Assembly: GCA_031553915.1 (NCBI GenBank)
Contig: JAVBKT010000002.1
Coordinates: 248,001 to 312,000, forward strand
DNA length: 64,000 nucleotides
Origin: HGM13862 sp031553915
GTDB lineage: Bacteria > Bacillota > Dehalobacteriia > UBA4068
Reading direction: 5' to 3'
In this document: in pieces, positions 32,065 to 40,234 of the stretch
How positions within the stretch are numbered: the first letter of the stretch is position 1
Layout of the letters: every line of letters begins with the position of its first letter
Translations under genes and position numbers: made by a program
Notes under the pieces: model-generated
What the model saw: only the letters and a program-made list of their open reading frames with translations
Told to the model about the DNA's origin: nothing
Database searches by the model: none

Positions 32065-34338
32065 TTAATCTTCTTTTTCAGCCTCAGCAGCATCATCGCT
32101 TTCCGCGGTCTCTTCTGTTGCAGCTGTTTCTTCCACGGATTCTTCCGCAATTTCTTCAGCAGCAACTCCTTCCTCTGCCGGAGCTGCCTCTTCAACCGCT
32201 AGTTCTTCGGCAACTGCTTCCGGCTCTACTTCTTTGGTCGGCGGCTCGGTTGGCGCATCCTCCGGCAAAGTAGCTTTAATGGACAGGCTCATCCGTTTGG
32301 CTTCCGGGTCAACAGAAAGCACTTCCACTTCCACCATATCGCCTGGTTTGACAATATCCTCGGTTTTGTCCACGCGGTAATTGGCCAGCTGAGAAATATG
32401 CACCAAGCCCTCAACACCGGGCTCAACTTCCAGAAATGCACCAAAGGTTGTGGTACGCATAACCTTTGCTGTGATGATCGTGCCCTCCGGATATTTTTCC
32501 ACAACGAGGCTCCAGGGGTTGGGGATCAGCTGCTTTAAGCCCAGAGAAATCTTTTCATTTTCTCTGTCTACGCCCAAGACAAAAACCTCAATTTGATCGC
32601 CTTCTTTAAGCAAATCAGCAGGATGATTAACCCTGTACCAGGCCATTTCAGAAACATGCAGCAGCCCGTCTACACCGCCGACATCAACAAAGACGCCAAA
32701 GCTAGCTATCCGGCGCACCACGCCTTGGCGGGTCTGGCCTTCGGCAATTTCTTCCCAGGTTTTTTCTTTGTTTTCCGAGGCTGCTTTGCGCAAGACAGCC
32801 TTGGCGGAGAGCACCAGCTTATTGCTGTGCTTATCGCATTCGATAATCTTCATATCCAAGGTTTGGCCAACATAGCTGCTCAGATCCTCAACATAGCCCA
32901 TCGAAAGCAAGGATGCCGGGATAAAGCCGCGCAAGCCAACATCGACCAAAACGCCGCCTTTAACAACATCAGTGACAGTGCCGCTGACCACAGCTCTTTC
33001 TTGTTTGAGCTTTGCCAGGCGGTCCCAGGCAACATCCTGGTCAACTCTGCGTTTGGAAAGCACCGGATAACCTTCCTGGTTTTCTTTACGCAGAATCAAC
33101 ACTTCAATCTCATCACCGACATTAAAGCGTTCTTTGATATTAGCGGCATCATCAGTAGAAAGCTCGCTGGCGCTCAAGACGCCCTCGCTTTTACCGCCGA
33201 TATCCACCAACAGCTCATCATCCTTAACCTGAACAACAACGCCTTTTACTCTGGCGCCGCGGCGAATTTCTTTCATATCACCATATTCAGCAGCAAAATC
33301 GTCTATAGTAGGCTCAGAGGGTTCTTCGTTTGCCGCACTCTCTTCGGCAAGTGGCTGGCTATCCTCTGCTACTTGCTCAGCAGGGGCGGTCACCTCTGGC
33401 TCGCTTGTTGTTTCAGACTCACAGCCGCAGCTGCAAGATTCACTAGCTTCTTCAGCGCTTTCTTGGGTATTTTCTTCACTGTTTTCCAATTCATTTTCCA
33501 TTTTTTCCAGTTCTGTCATGCTGCTTACTACCTCCTCAATAATATGTTCCGGGGTCGAGGCTCCGGCGGTGATACCAATCCTGCCATAGCCCCGCACAAT
33601 ATTTAAATCCAAATCAGCAATAGACTCAATATGATAAACATCTATACCCGCTTCTTTGGATATTTGTGCCAATTTTTTGGTGTTGGCGCTGTTCTTGCCG
33701 CCAATGACAATCATCGCTTCCACTTGAGCCGCCAGCGCTGCTGTGGCTGCCTGGCTTTGTGCCGTATGATTACAGATGGTGTTTTCAGCTACAAATTGAC
33801 CTGCTTTAGCCTGCAAAATCGCTGCCAGGCTGACAAAATCTTCCACTTTTTGTGTTGTCTGGGCAATCAGGGCCATTTTTGGCTCCGGCGCAATATCCAT
33901 CGCGTCATCAGGCTTTGCGATGATAATGGCCTTGCCTTCGGCATAGCCCTGCAGACCGACAACCTCGGGATGCGCTTCATCTCCGAGAATATATAAGGTG
34001 TAGCCTTGCTCAATCAATGCAGCGGCGCTATGCTGCGCTCTTTTGACAAAGGGGCAGGTAGCATCAATGAAATCAAACCCTTGTTCCTGCACCTGCCGCA
34101 TAACTGCCGGGCTCACCCCGTGCGAGCGTATAATCACTGTGGCGGGGCACTTCTTAATCTGATCCAGATCATCAACCGCAATAATCTGCCCGGATAGACG
34201 GCTCATCTCCTGCGGGTTGTGAATCAACTCGCCAATCGAATAGATATGCCCGTGTATTTTGGCTGCTGCCAGGGCCTGATCAATTGCGAGTTTCACGCCC
34301 ATACAAAATCCTGATCCACTCGCTACAAGTATTTCCAT
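32065..34338 (-). CDS. ispH: IspH fused to S1 repeats (HMBPP reductase / 30S ribosomal protein S1-like)
   Basis: The 757-residue fusion has an N-terminal domain (about 1-280) that is 4-hydroxy-3-methylbut-2-enyl diphosphate reductase, the last enzyme of the MEP isoprenoid pathway. Its three iron-sulfur cysteines are visible: Cys12 in GFCMGVK, one in DATCPFV near 95 and one in NTICNH near 190. An acidic Ser/Glu linker with an isolated CSCGC follows. Then come four S1 RNA-binding repeats (about 360-680; e.g. VDIGGKSEGVL, VDVGLRGFIP, VDVGGVDGLLHVSEM, GVEGLVHISQ) and a Glu/Ala-rich tail. The fusion is known in Clostridia and Negativicutes. It is the last gene of the cmk-plsC group, a conserved order. 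dxs for the same pathway is at 51 kb. Confidence 0.95.
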   Translation of the reverse strand: MEILVASGSGFCMGVKLAIDQALAAAKIHGHIYSIGELIHNPQEMSRLSGQIIAVDDLDQIKKCPATVIIRSHGVSPAVMRQVQEQGFDFIDATCPFVKRAQHSAAALIEQGYTLYILGDEAHPEVVGLQGYAEGKAIIIAKPDDAMDIAPEPKMALIAQTTQKVEDFVSLAAILQAKAGQFVAENTICNHTAQSQAATAALAAQVEAMIVIGGKNSANTKKLAQISKEAGIDVYHIESIADLDLNIVRGYGRIGITAGASTPEHIIEEVVSSMTELEKMENELENSEENTQESAEEASESCSCGCESETTSEPEVTAPAEQVAEDSQPLAEESAANEEPSEPTIDDFAAEYGDMKEIRRGARVKGVVVQVKDDELLVDIGGKSEGVLSASELSTDDAANIKERFNVGDEIEVLILRKENQEGYPVLSKRRVDQDVAWDRLAKLKQERAVVSGTVTDVVKGGVLVDVGLRGFIPASLLSMGYVEDLSSYVGQTLDMKIIECDKHSNKLVLSAKAVLRKAASENKEKTWEEIAEGQTRQGVVRRIASFGVFVDVGGVDGLLHVSEMAWYRVNHPADLLKEGDQIEVFVLGVDRENEKISLGLKQLIPNPWSLVVEKYPEGTIITAKVMRTTTFGAFLEVEPGVEGLVHISQLANYRVDKTEDIVKPGDMVEVEVLSVDPEAKRMSLSIKATLPEDAPTEPPTKEVEPEAVAEELAVEEAAPAEEGVAAEEIAEESVEETAATEETAESDDAAEAEKED

Positions 34339-34432
34339 AATTTCTCCTAAAAGATTAAAGAAATGCTCAGCTTATTAACTTCGCGAACTGATAAATAAAA
34401 TCCTGCATAAGCGTACGGTTTTTATCAAAAGT

Positions 34433-35080
34433 TTATTCGACAGCTTTTGGCCAAGAACGCATTTTTTTGCCTTCTTGCTTGATAATCTCCTTGTTTTGCA
34501 TCACTAAAGCGCTGACCGTTTCCGCAAACAAATTATTATATTCGGCCAAAGTTTCTTTGTCCAGCCGCCCTTCACTCTCGACAATAATTGGCTGGCCGAT
34601 ATTGACAATAATATTACGCCGCCAAAAACGCCAGTAATCACCGCAATTAATCAGGCCCACCGGCAAGATCGCTACCTGGGCGCGATGAGCAATAAAAGCC
34701 GCTCCCGGCAAAAATTCGCTCATTTCCTGATCAAGGTTGCGCTTGCCCTCGGGGAAAATTGCCACCACATTACCTTGCTTAAGCTGTTTGATCACGGCGC
34801 GCATGGCAGTCAGATCAGATTCCCCTTCATTAAGAAACACCGCCTCGCAGGCGCTGAAGATAACTCTCGTCAAGGGATTTTTGGCAAAGGTTTCCTTGCC
34901 GATATAAATAATTTTCTGCGGAACCGCCTGTGCCAGCGCCGGAGGATCGCCAAAGCTGGTATGATTGGCGACAATCACATACGCTTGATCCTGGGGAATA
35001 TTCTCTTTACCCAGCACACGCATCCCAGCCAGCCTCAGCGGTATGCCAGTCAAAAACTTAGCTAATGGATAGAGCGACAT
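34433..35080 (-). CDS. plsC: 1-acyl-sn-glycerol-3-phosphate acyltransferase
   Basis: The 215-residue membrane-associated PlsC/LPLAT enzyme adds the second acyl chain to lysophosphatidate. The acyltransferase motifs are present: catalytic NHTSFGD (HX4D) near residue 38, the block FLNEGESD, FPEGKRN (motif III, glycerol-phosphate binding) near 110, and the Pro of VAILPVGLINCGD (motif IV). The start overlaps the cmk stop by a single base (TAATG type), so translation is coupled. The product would use acyl groups from ACP (43 kb) or acyl-phosphate from the FakAB system. Confidence 0.93.
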   Translation of the reverse strand: MSLYPLAKFLTGIPLRLAGMRVLGKENIPQDQAYVIVANHTSFGDPPALAQAVPQKIIYIGKETFAKNPLTRVIFSACEAVFLNEGESDLTAMRAVIKQLKQGNVVAIFPEGKRNLDQEMSEFLPGAAFIAHRAQVAILPVGLINCGDYWRFWRRNIIVNIGQPIIVESEGRLDKETLAEYNNLFAETVSALVMQNKEIIKQEGKKMRSWPKAVE

Positions 35081-35745
35081 TACGCATCCTCCGCCAGTTC
35101 CAATATTTTTGCCGCCACTTCAGCTGCTGTCATCTGGCTGCTGTCAATCAAATATGCGTCATCTGCCTGCTTGAGCGGGGAATTGCTTCTATGCGAATCG
35201 CGATAATCGCGGGCAATAATATCTTGTTCTATCTGGTCGATATCCGCATCTATACCTTTTGCCTTCAACTCTTCGCAGCGTCGATAGGCCCGTTCCCTGG
35301 CATCAGCAGTCAGAAAAATTTTGCAGTCCGCATCAGGTAGGACAACTGTACCAATATCACGGCCGTCCATGACTACAGATGTAGTCTTTGCCATTTGCTG
35401 CTGCATCTTGACCAAAAGCTCACGCACTCCCTGTACGGCGGAAACCGGGGAGGCCGCATTGCCCACCTCCGGCAGGCGAATCTCCTCACTGACATCCTCG
35501 TCATTGACAGATACCTTATAGCCGGCGCTGGTGTTTTCCAGACGAATATCGAGCCTGGCCGTTAAATCTGTGAGCGCCTTGGCATCATCAAAAGCAATGT
35601 TTTGCCGGATTGCCATCAGAGCCACTGCCCGGTACATGGCTCCGGTGTCTATATAAAGATAGCCTAATTGCTGGGCGATTGTTTTGGCAGCAGTGCTTTT
35701 TCCTGCCGCTGACGGTCCATCAATTGCTATTTTTTTTACGCTCAT
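35080..35745 (-). CDS. cmk: Cytidylate kinase
   Basis: The 221-residue enzyme phosphorylates CMP and dCMP. It has a P-loop IDGPSAAGKSTAAKTIA at residues 8-24, the lid/CMP-binding region with IDTGAMYRAVAL and MDGRDIGTVVLPDAD, and the C-terminal NSPLKQADDAYLIDSS, where bound CMP is contacted. The start overlaps the upstream HutP-like gene by four bases (ATGA type). Gene order cmk-plsC-ispH/S1 is conserved in Clostridia. Confidence 0.96.
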   Translation of the reverse strand: MSVKKIAIDGPSAAGKSTAAKTIAQQLGYLYIDTGAMYRAVALMAIRQNIAFDDAKALTDLTARLDIRLENTSAGYKVSVNDEDVSEEIRLPEVGNAASPVSAVQGVRELLVKMQQQMAKTTSVVMDGRDIGTVVLPDADCKIFLTADARERAYRRCEELKAKGIDADIDQIEQDIIARDYRDSHRSNSPLKQADDAYLIDSSQMTAAEVAAKILELAEDA

Positions 35746-36191
35746 GACTCTATCTCCTTCACCGCTCTATGGGCAACAGCGATAGCCACATCATCAAGGT
35801 GAATCATACCAATAGCAAAAAAAGCAGCCACACAAAGATGCTGTCCCTTGCGCGCCACGCCAATTTTGCCGCCAAAATTAAGGCCGATAGCCCGGCCCAT
35901 CACCTGGGACAGAACCTCGTGCGCAGCTCCGGCAACAGCGCCCTCTTCAGCATGGTTATCAAAAATAACCTCTTCGCGTTTGCTGCCCACTACCGCCCGC
36001 TCAATAATTTTCTGCACTGAGGTGATCGCTTCACCGCCAAAATCCATGGCAGCCAGACGCATCCCCTGCATTTCCTGCCTTTGCTTGAGCTCTTTTTCTT
36101 CTTCTCTGCTGCCGCTGATTGCCATTTGAATCGCGGCCGAGGCTACCGTTCTGCTGGTGACGTCAGAAAATGTATGTTGCCGTTCTTCCAT
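35742..36191 (-). CDS. HutP-family RNA-binding regulator homologue
   Basis: The 149-residue protein resembles HutP, the antiterminator that in Bacillus binds UAG-repeat RNA in the presence of histidine and Mg2+. Similar features are the core VGSKREEVIFDNHAEEGAVAGAA, a LNFGGKIGVARKGQHLCVAAFFAIGMIHLDDVAIAVAHRA end with the family's Gly-rich strand and conserved His residues, and the overall length. No histidine-utilisation genes are near; instead it is coupled to cmk by a 4-base overlap. It has its own promoter and a hairpin/U-run leader. Start ATG 36191 follows GGTGG. Its target is unknown; autoregulation of this operon is an inference. Confidence 0.7.
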   Translation of the reverse strand: MEERQHTFSDVTSRTVASAAIQMAISGSREEEKELKQRQEMQGMRLAAMDFGGEAITSVQKIIERAVVGSKREEVIFDNHAEEGAVAGAAHEVLSQVMGRAIGLNFGGKIGVARKGQHLCVAAFFAIGMIHLDDVAIAVAHRAVKEIES

Positions 36192-36208
36192 AATTCCATC
36201 CACCTTAT

Positions 36209-36249
36209 AAAAAATATTTGAGAATATTTTGATAAATATCCTCAAATAT
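36209..36249 (-). promoter_or_regulatory. Attenuator-like hairpin with U-run in front of the hutP-like gene
   Basis: On the minus strand, ATATTTGAG (36249-36241) pairs with CTCAAATAT (36222-36214), with further A-T pairs inside (GATATT with AAATATT). It is followed at once by six T residues and then the GGTGG ribosome-binding site. The predicted transcript starts at about 36243, so the RNA folds almost from its first base. This is the arrangement of a transcriptional attenuator. It could also be a decayed terminator of the upstream gene. Confidence 0.5.
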
Positions 36250-36278
36250 ATTATACTACAACTTAGCGGGCATCTCAA
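36250..36278 (-). promoter_or_regulatory. Internal promoter for hutP-like-cmk-plsC-ispH
   Basis: On the minus strand, TTGAGA (36278-36273), 17 bases and a perfect TATAAT (36255-36250). The -35 box touches the stop codon of the upstream gene. Confidence 0.7.
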
Positions 36279-36743
36279 CTATTTAAATACGATGATGCCC
36301 ACCTCAACTATATTGCCTTTGCTGTAAACAGTCGTCTGCAAAAATTCGCTGTCAATATTGGAAGAAATAGCTGTGACCTGAAACTGCAATTCCTTCTGGT
36401 AAGCGCTGCCGTCAATACTGATAATATCTCCGGGGTAAACGCGCAGCAACAACTCAGCCTCACCCAGATCGCCATAATCCGCACCGTCAACCAAAACATG
36501 AGCATAGGCCAGGCTTAAACTGTCTTCTGTCTTGATCCTGATATTGCCGAAAAGGCTATTATCCTCTCCTCTGACTGCAGCTGTGGGGTCGAGAATGCTG
36601 ACATTTGTTTCACTAGGATTGCTTTTGGGCAAAAAAGTAACAGCAATAAAGATTATTAAAATTATTAATAGCGCAAAGAGTAAAATCCGCTGCACTCCGG
36701 CAAAACGGTTTATTTCCTTTTGATCATTTGGGGGAGATGTCAT
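36279..36743 (-). CDS. Single-pass membrane protein of unknown function
   Basis: The 154-residue protein has a short cytoplasmic N-terminus, one helix (about residues 20-41; ILLFALLIILIIFIAVTFL) and an extracytoplasmic domain of about 110 residues with beta-strand character (NIRIKTEDSLSLAYAHVLVDG, LLLRVYPGDIISIDGS, VTAISSNIDSEFLQTTVY). The ending VGIIVFK is a final strand. I do not recognise the family. It leads the hutP-like-cmk-plsC-ispH series but is separated from it by an 87-base gap with its own promoter. Confidence 0.75.
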   Translation of the reverse strand: MTSPPNDQKEINRFAGVQRILLFALLIILIIFIAVTFLPKSNPSETNVSILDPTAAVRGEDNSLFGNIRIKTEDSLSLAYAHVLVDGADYGDLGEAELLLRVYPGDIISIDGSAYQKELQFQVTAISSNIDSEFLQTTVYSKGNIVEVGIIVFK

Positions 36744-36859
36744 GCTTGCTCCTTATGCTTAAAGCCAATTTTTAGAAGGCACGGCTTTTTCTTATCATGC
36801 ATCTCACAAGTTATTTTTATGCAAAAAGCTTTTTAAAAAGAAATTTTTCGCAAAAGAAC

Positions 36860-36888
36860 TTGACAGCAAAAAGAGTTTTAGCTATAAT
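36860..36888 (+). promoter_or_regulatory. Promoter of the four-tRNA operon
   Basis: TTGACA (36860-36865), 17 bases, TATAAT (36883-36888): a perfect consensus promoter, as expected for stable RNA, 58 bases before tRNA-Val. Confidence 0.85.
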
Positions 36889-36946
36889 AAACAGGCTGCC
36901 GGGATTAAGCAGTAGATGTTTGGGCATGATTACTACCCTGCCCTGC

Positions 36947-37022
<76 letters not shown>

Positions 37023-37025
37023 TAT

Positions 37026-37102
37026 GGCGCAGTAGCTCAGTTGGTTAGAGTGCCAGCCTGTCACGCTGGATGTCGAGGGTTCGAGCCCCTTCTGCGTCGC
37101 CA
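37026..37102 (+). tRNA. tRNA-Asp (anticodon GTC)
   Basis: GGCGCAG/CTGCGTC acceptor, discriminator G as required for tRNA-Asp, encoded CCA; CCAGC-CTGTCAC-GCTGG gives GTC. Confidence 0.93.
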
Positions 37103-37105
37103 CTT

Positions 37106-37181
37106 GCCTCGGTAGCTCAGTTGGTAGAGCAGGGGACTGAAAATCCCCGTGTCGGTGGTTCGACTCCGCCCCGGGGCACCA
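37106..37181 (+). tRNA. tRNA-Phe (anticodon GAA)
   Basis: GCCTCGG/CCGGGGC acceptor with encoded CCA; GGGGA-CTGAAAA-TCCCC gives GAA. Confidence 0.93.
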
Positions 37182-37185
37182 ACTT

Positions 37186-37260
37186 GCGGGTATAACTCAG
37201 TGGTAGAGTGTCACCTTGCCAAGGTGAAAGTCGAGGGTTCGAATCCCTTTGCCCGCTCCA
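37186..37260 (+). tRNA. tRNA-Gly (anticodon GCC)
   Basis: GCGGGTA/TGCCCGC acceptor, discriminator T and encoded CCA; TCACC-TTGCCAA-GGTGA gives GCC. Last of the four-tRNA operon. Confidence 0.93.
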
Positions 37261-37264
37261 CTAG

Positions 37265-37295
37265 AAAAACCCGTTCATCTGAACGGGTTTTTCTT
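37265..37295 (+). terminator. Terminator of the tRNA operon
   Basis: AAAAACCCGTTCA/TGAACGGGTTTTT, 13 perfect pairs with loop TC, four bases after tRNA-Gly. Confidence 0.9.
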
Positions 37296-37323
37296 CATAA
37301 AAAAATTTTAGGGGGAACCACAA

Positions 37324-38010
37324 ATGAAAAAAACACATATTCTTTTAATCGTTATGCTTATGCTTGCCCTGGTTGTCCTGACTGCCTGCGCCACTGATAA
37401 TGGCGGCGATGTCAATACTGACCCGGATGTTGTTAACAATGATGATGTTGATAACAACACTGATACCGACTCTGCGACTATCAGCCGCGGCGAGTGGAAC
37501 GGCAATGTCTATACCAATGACTATGCTGGCGTTACCTTCACCAAACCTGATGATTGGGTAATATTCACTGATGAAGAACTGGCTACATTGATGGGCACTG
37601 GCGCAGATATTTTGGCTGAGGCTGGCATGGATTTTAACGCAGCGATGATGGACCTGCAATCTCTTTATGATATGTGTTCCTTCTCCGCTGATCAAACCAG
37701 CAATGTAAGCGCCTTCTTCGAAAAAATCCCTGCCACTGGTGATACTGCAGCACTCACAGTAAATGATTATTATGACTCTTTGTCAAGCATTTTCGACCAA
37801 GTCTATAGCACTATTGACTACACCACCAGCACCGGCACAAAACAAATTGGCGATGCTACTTATGACTATTTGTTGTTCAGCATCAATGCTGACGGCCAGA
37901 CAATGGATCAGTATTATTTCACCCGTTCCATTGATGAATATATGTTCTCCGTTATCGTCACTTTAAGCGGCGCCACCACCCTTGATGATGTGCTGGCTAT
38001 GTTTTCTTAA
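37324..38010 (+). CDS. Small lipoprotein of unknown function
   Basis: The 228-residue protein has a lipobox (LVVLTAC, lipidated Cys near residue 22), an Asp/Asn-rich flexible linker of about 30 residues and a globular domain beginning at WNGNVYTNDYAGVTFTKPDDWVIFTDEEL. That opening (net-Y-x-N-x-x-x-x-x-F-x-x-P-x-x-W) is common to exported DUF1795/PsbP-like domains. The 25.6-kb lipoprotein may share the fold. ATG 37324 follows AGGGGG at a slightly long spacing. It stands between tRNA and terminator hairpins as a single-gene unit, probably read through from the tRNA promoter or a weak promoter of its own. Confidence 0.82.
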   Translation: MKKTHILLIVMLMLALVVLTACATDNGGDVNTDPDVVNNDDVDNNTDTDSATISRGEWNGNVYTNDYAGVTFTKPDDWVIFTDEELATLMGTGADILAEAGMDFNAAMMDLQSLYDMCSFSADQTSNVSAFFEKIPATGDTAALTVNDYYDSLSSIFDQVYSTIDYTTSTGTKQIGDATYDYLLFSINADGQTMDQYYFTRSIDEYMFSVIVTLSGATTLDDVLAMFS

Positions 38011-38034
38011 TCACCGGCTAAACTAAATTTACCT

Positions 38035-38070
38035 AAAAAACAACTGCTCTTATTGAGCAGTTGTTTTTTT
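38035..38070 (+). terminator. Terminator after lipoprotein gene
   Basis: AAAAAACAACTGCTC/GAGCAGTTGTTTTTT with loop TTATT. The rest of the 309-base gap up to 38319 (TA-rich, with an alternating TATATATA run near 38213) shows no further gene or clear promoter. Confidence 0.9.
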
Positions 38071-38319
38071 ATTGCTCTTATCCTCTTCCCCACCGGGTAA
38101 ATACATCTGAATACATTTGCCGATATAATAACTTTTTGTACAAAACAGCAATATTGTCCTTGGATTCGCCTATTTTAGGCAGGTAAAGGCTTTTTCAACA
38201 AGAATCCTTATTATATATATGTGTGTGCCTGCTGATACGTATTGTGGCTCGCGCTATTGCACAATAATAATCTTCCGTCTTTATCCTGATGCACTTGTTT
38301 ACTAAAAGGAGGAGCTGTT

Positions 38320-39237
38320 ATGCGTAAAAACATTCTTATTATTTTATGCCTCGTTTTTTGTCTCTGCCTTGCCGGCTGCGCTGTTGATGATGGGAACTCA
38401 TCGCAAAATGATAACCCGGCATCGCCTACTGATGTCGTTATTGAGCCGTCAGCGTATTTTGAGAGCGGATTCACCGAGGAAAATATCCGCACCTTCTATG
38501 CAGACCAACAAATTGAGCTGGCATATATCAACATCAATCAAGATGACCGCCTTGAGATAGACTTGGCCCTTGTTGCCTACCAAGAGGGCGCTGGCTTGGA
38601 ATGGTATGAGTTTGAAACCATTGATATTGGCGCCAACCGGGCTCAAGCCTTCTCCAATTTCTGGCTGCCGCAAGAAGTTACCTTTGCTGGTTATACTGGT
38701 TTGGATATCGTGGCTAATACCTTTTGGGATGACGCGGGTCCCTATAATGAGGACGAGTTTCCCACCCATATCTCACTGGATGCTTCAGATATGGCTTATC
38801 ACAGGCTTGAGCGGCCATATTTTGCGTCTCTAGCTGAAAGCTACACTGTGGGCAGAGCTAACCATGTTAAACTCAATGCCATCCGCTTCACCACTAATGG
38901 ACTTGATATTGAATTCGGCTGTCCGACTGAAGATAATGTCGGCTATTATGCCGGTGGCGTCAAGCGTGCCCAGGCTCACTTCAGCTTTGACCAAGGGGCA
39001 AGCACCGGCACCATCGTGCTCAAAAACACGGAGCTTGGCACAGCTTATAGCAGCCTCAACAATGAAGAGAATATTGATATTGTCCCTGTTAAGTCCTTTA
39101 GCATCACCGAGGACGGTGAAGATTTGATTATCACCCTTAATCTTAACGAAGAGGTTGAATATTATAATGTAGTCTATGACTCGAGTCTGATGCATGACGG
39201 CTTCTATTCAGTAACTTTCAGCAGCAATGGCCGGTAA
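38320..39237 (+). CDS. Lipoprotein of unknown function
   Basis: The 305-residue protein has a lipoprotein signal (MRKNILIILCLVFCLCLAGC; Cys20) followed by a short polar linker. The mature part has two beta-rich regions: a first with FTEENIRTFYADQQIELAYININQDDRLEI and a second with GYYAGGVKRAQAHFSFDQGASTG. It ends in a strand (YYNVVYDSSLMHDGFYSVTFSSNGR). No family is recognised. ATG 38320 follows AAAAGGAGGAG. Neither the length nor the motif pattern matches the neighbouring lipoprotein, so they are not obvious paralogues. It has its own terminator. Confidence 0.82.
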   Translation: MRKNILIILCLVFCLCLAGCAVDDGNSSQNDNPASPTDVVIEPSAYFESGFTEENIRTFYADQQIELAYININQDDRLEIDLALVAYQEGAGLEWYEFETIDIGANRAQAFSNFWLPQEVTFAGYTGLDIVANTFWDDAGPYNEDEFPTHISLDASDMAYHRLERPYFASLAESYTVGRANHVKLNAIRFTTNGLDIEFGCPTEDNVGYYAGGVKRAQAHFSFDQGASTGTIVLKNTELGTAYSSLNNEENIDIVPVKSFSITEDGEDLIITLNLNEEVEYYNVVYDSSLMHDGFYSVTFSSNGR

Positions 39238-39253
39238 GCACTGCTTGTACAAT

Positions 39254-39284
39254 AAAAAAAGCGACCCTTACGGGTCGTTTTTTT
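39254..39284. terminator. Bidirectional terminator between lipoprotein and DMT permease
   Basis: AAAAAAA.CGACCC/GGGTCGTTTTTTT (one bulged G) with loop TTAC. A and T runs on the two sides allow it to stop both converging genes. Confidence 0.85.
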
Positions 39285-40182
39285 ATGCCTCCTCAACTAA
39301 ACCGAGAATCACAATACCTGCCAGCACCAAAGAAATGACAATATAATGCTGGCGGGACAGTTTTTCTTTGAGGAAAATACGGCTCCAAAGCACACTGAAA
39401 ACACAATAAGAGCTAATCAGCGGCGCGGCCAAGATAGCATTGGCGCCGAGAGCAAAAATATAGGCGAATTGCCCGGCGGTTTCAAAAATGGCCGCCACCC
39501 CTTTGGGCCATTCATCGCGTGCGACTATTTTTTGCCGCCTGATCAGCACGACATAGATGAAGCCCACAATGGCCATGGCAAAAAAGGTCAGCTCATAGGC
39601 GATATTTGCCTGAGTCTCGGCAATAAAGTTGTCCAGCCAATAGGCATCGGCAAAAGTACCCAAGGCATCCAAAATGCAATAAATAATCGGAAAAATGATC
39701 GCCAAAATGCTGGAGGTATATTTGACATTTTGTTTTTCTCTGCGCAGCATTTTCGCGGCATTGCTTTGGCGTTTTTCAACAATAGCCAGGCCGATTACAC
39801 CGCTGCAGATCAAAACAACCGCCAGCAGCTGCGCCCAACCCATCGTCTCTTTAAGGATAAAAAAGCACAGGATGACCACAATGGCGCCGGAAGAATTGCA
39901 TACCGGAGAGCTGATCGAAAGCTCAATATAGCGCAACCCCACATAGCCAAAAATCATCGAGACTATATATAACGCTGATATAGGCAGATAAGTAATAATA
40001 TCCCTAAAAGCAAACTCAGTTCCGGTGCATATCTGAATAATGGCATGGATACCCATTACCGTGCCCACTGCCATCACCAGTTTCCAATGGCTGAACCTGT
40101 CTTTTGGGCGGGAACCCAGCTTGCTAAAAAGGTCTGATCCGCTCCAGGCAAGCACAGCGCAGAGGGATAAAACAAACCACAC
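39283..40182 (-). CDS. DMT-superfamily (EamA-like) permease
   Basis: A 299-residue, roughly ten-helix membrane protein beginning WFVLSLCAVLAWSGSDLFSKLGS. A first repeat ends GYVGLRYIELSISSPVCNSSGAIVVILCFFIL, and a second contains VAAIFETAGQFAYIFALGANAILAAPLISSYCVFSV. This is the EamA pattern with a larger cytoplasmic loop (KRQSNAAKMLRREKQNVKY) between the halves. Start GTG 40182 follows AGGTGG at 8 bases. It is more diverged from the 29.5-kb permease than typical paralogues. The substrate is unknown. Confidence 0.85.
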   Translation of the reverse strand: MWFVLSLCAVLAWSGSDLFSKLGSRPKDRFSHWKLVMAVGTVMGIHAIIQICTGTEFAFRDIITYLPISALYIVSMIFGYVGLRYIELSISSPVCNSSGAIVVILCFFILKETMGWAQLLAVVLICSGVIGLAIVEKRQSNAAKMLRREKQNVKYTSSILAIIFPIIYCILDALGTFADAYWLDNFIAETQANIAYELTFFAMAIVGFIYVVLIRRQKIVARDEWPKGVAAIFETAGQFAYIFALGANAILAAPLISSYCVFSVLWSRIFLKEKLSRQHYIVISLVLAGIVILGLVEEA

Positions 40183-40234
40183 TTATCAGCCACCTACTCT
40201 CAATCAAAAATTACAACTCGGTTATTATAGCATA

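Noticed and set aside
32593..33606. 337-codon open frame antisense to the ispH/S1 gene
   Set aside because: The frame is a by-product of codon bias in the S1 and IspH coding region; the translated sequence is His/Phe-rich without domain features.
37149..37397. 82-codon frame across the tRNA-Phe/tRNA-Gly genes into the lipoprotein start
   Set aside because: It overlaps two tRNA genes and the terminator; it is not coding.
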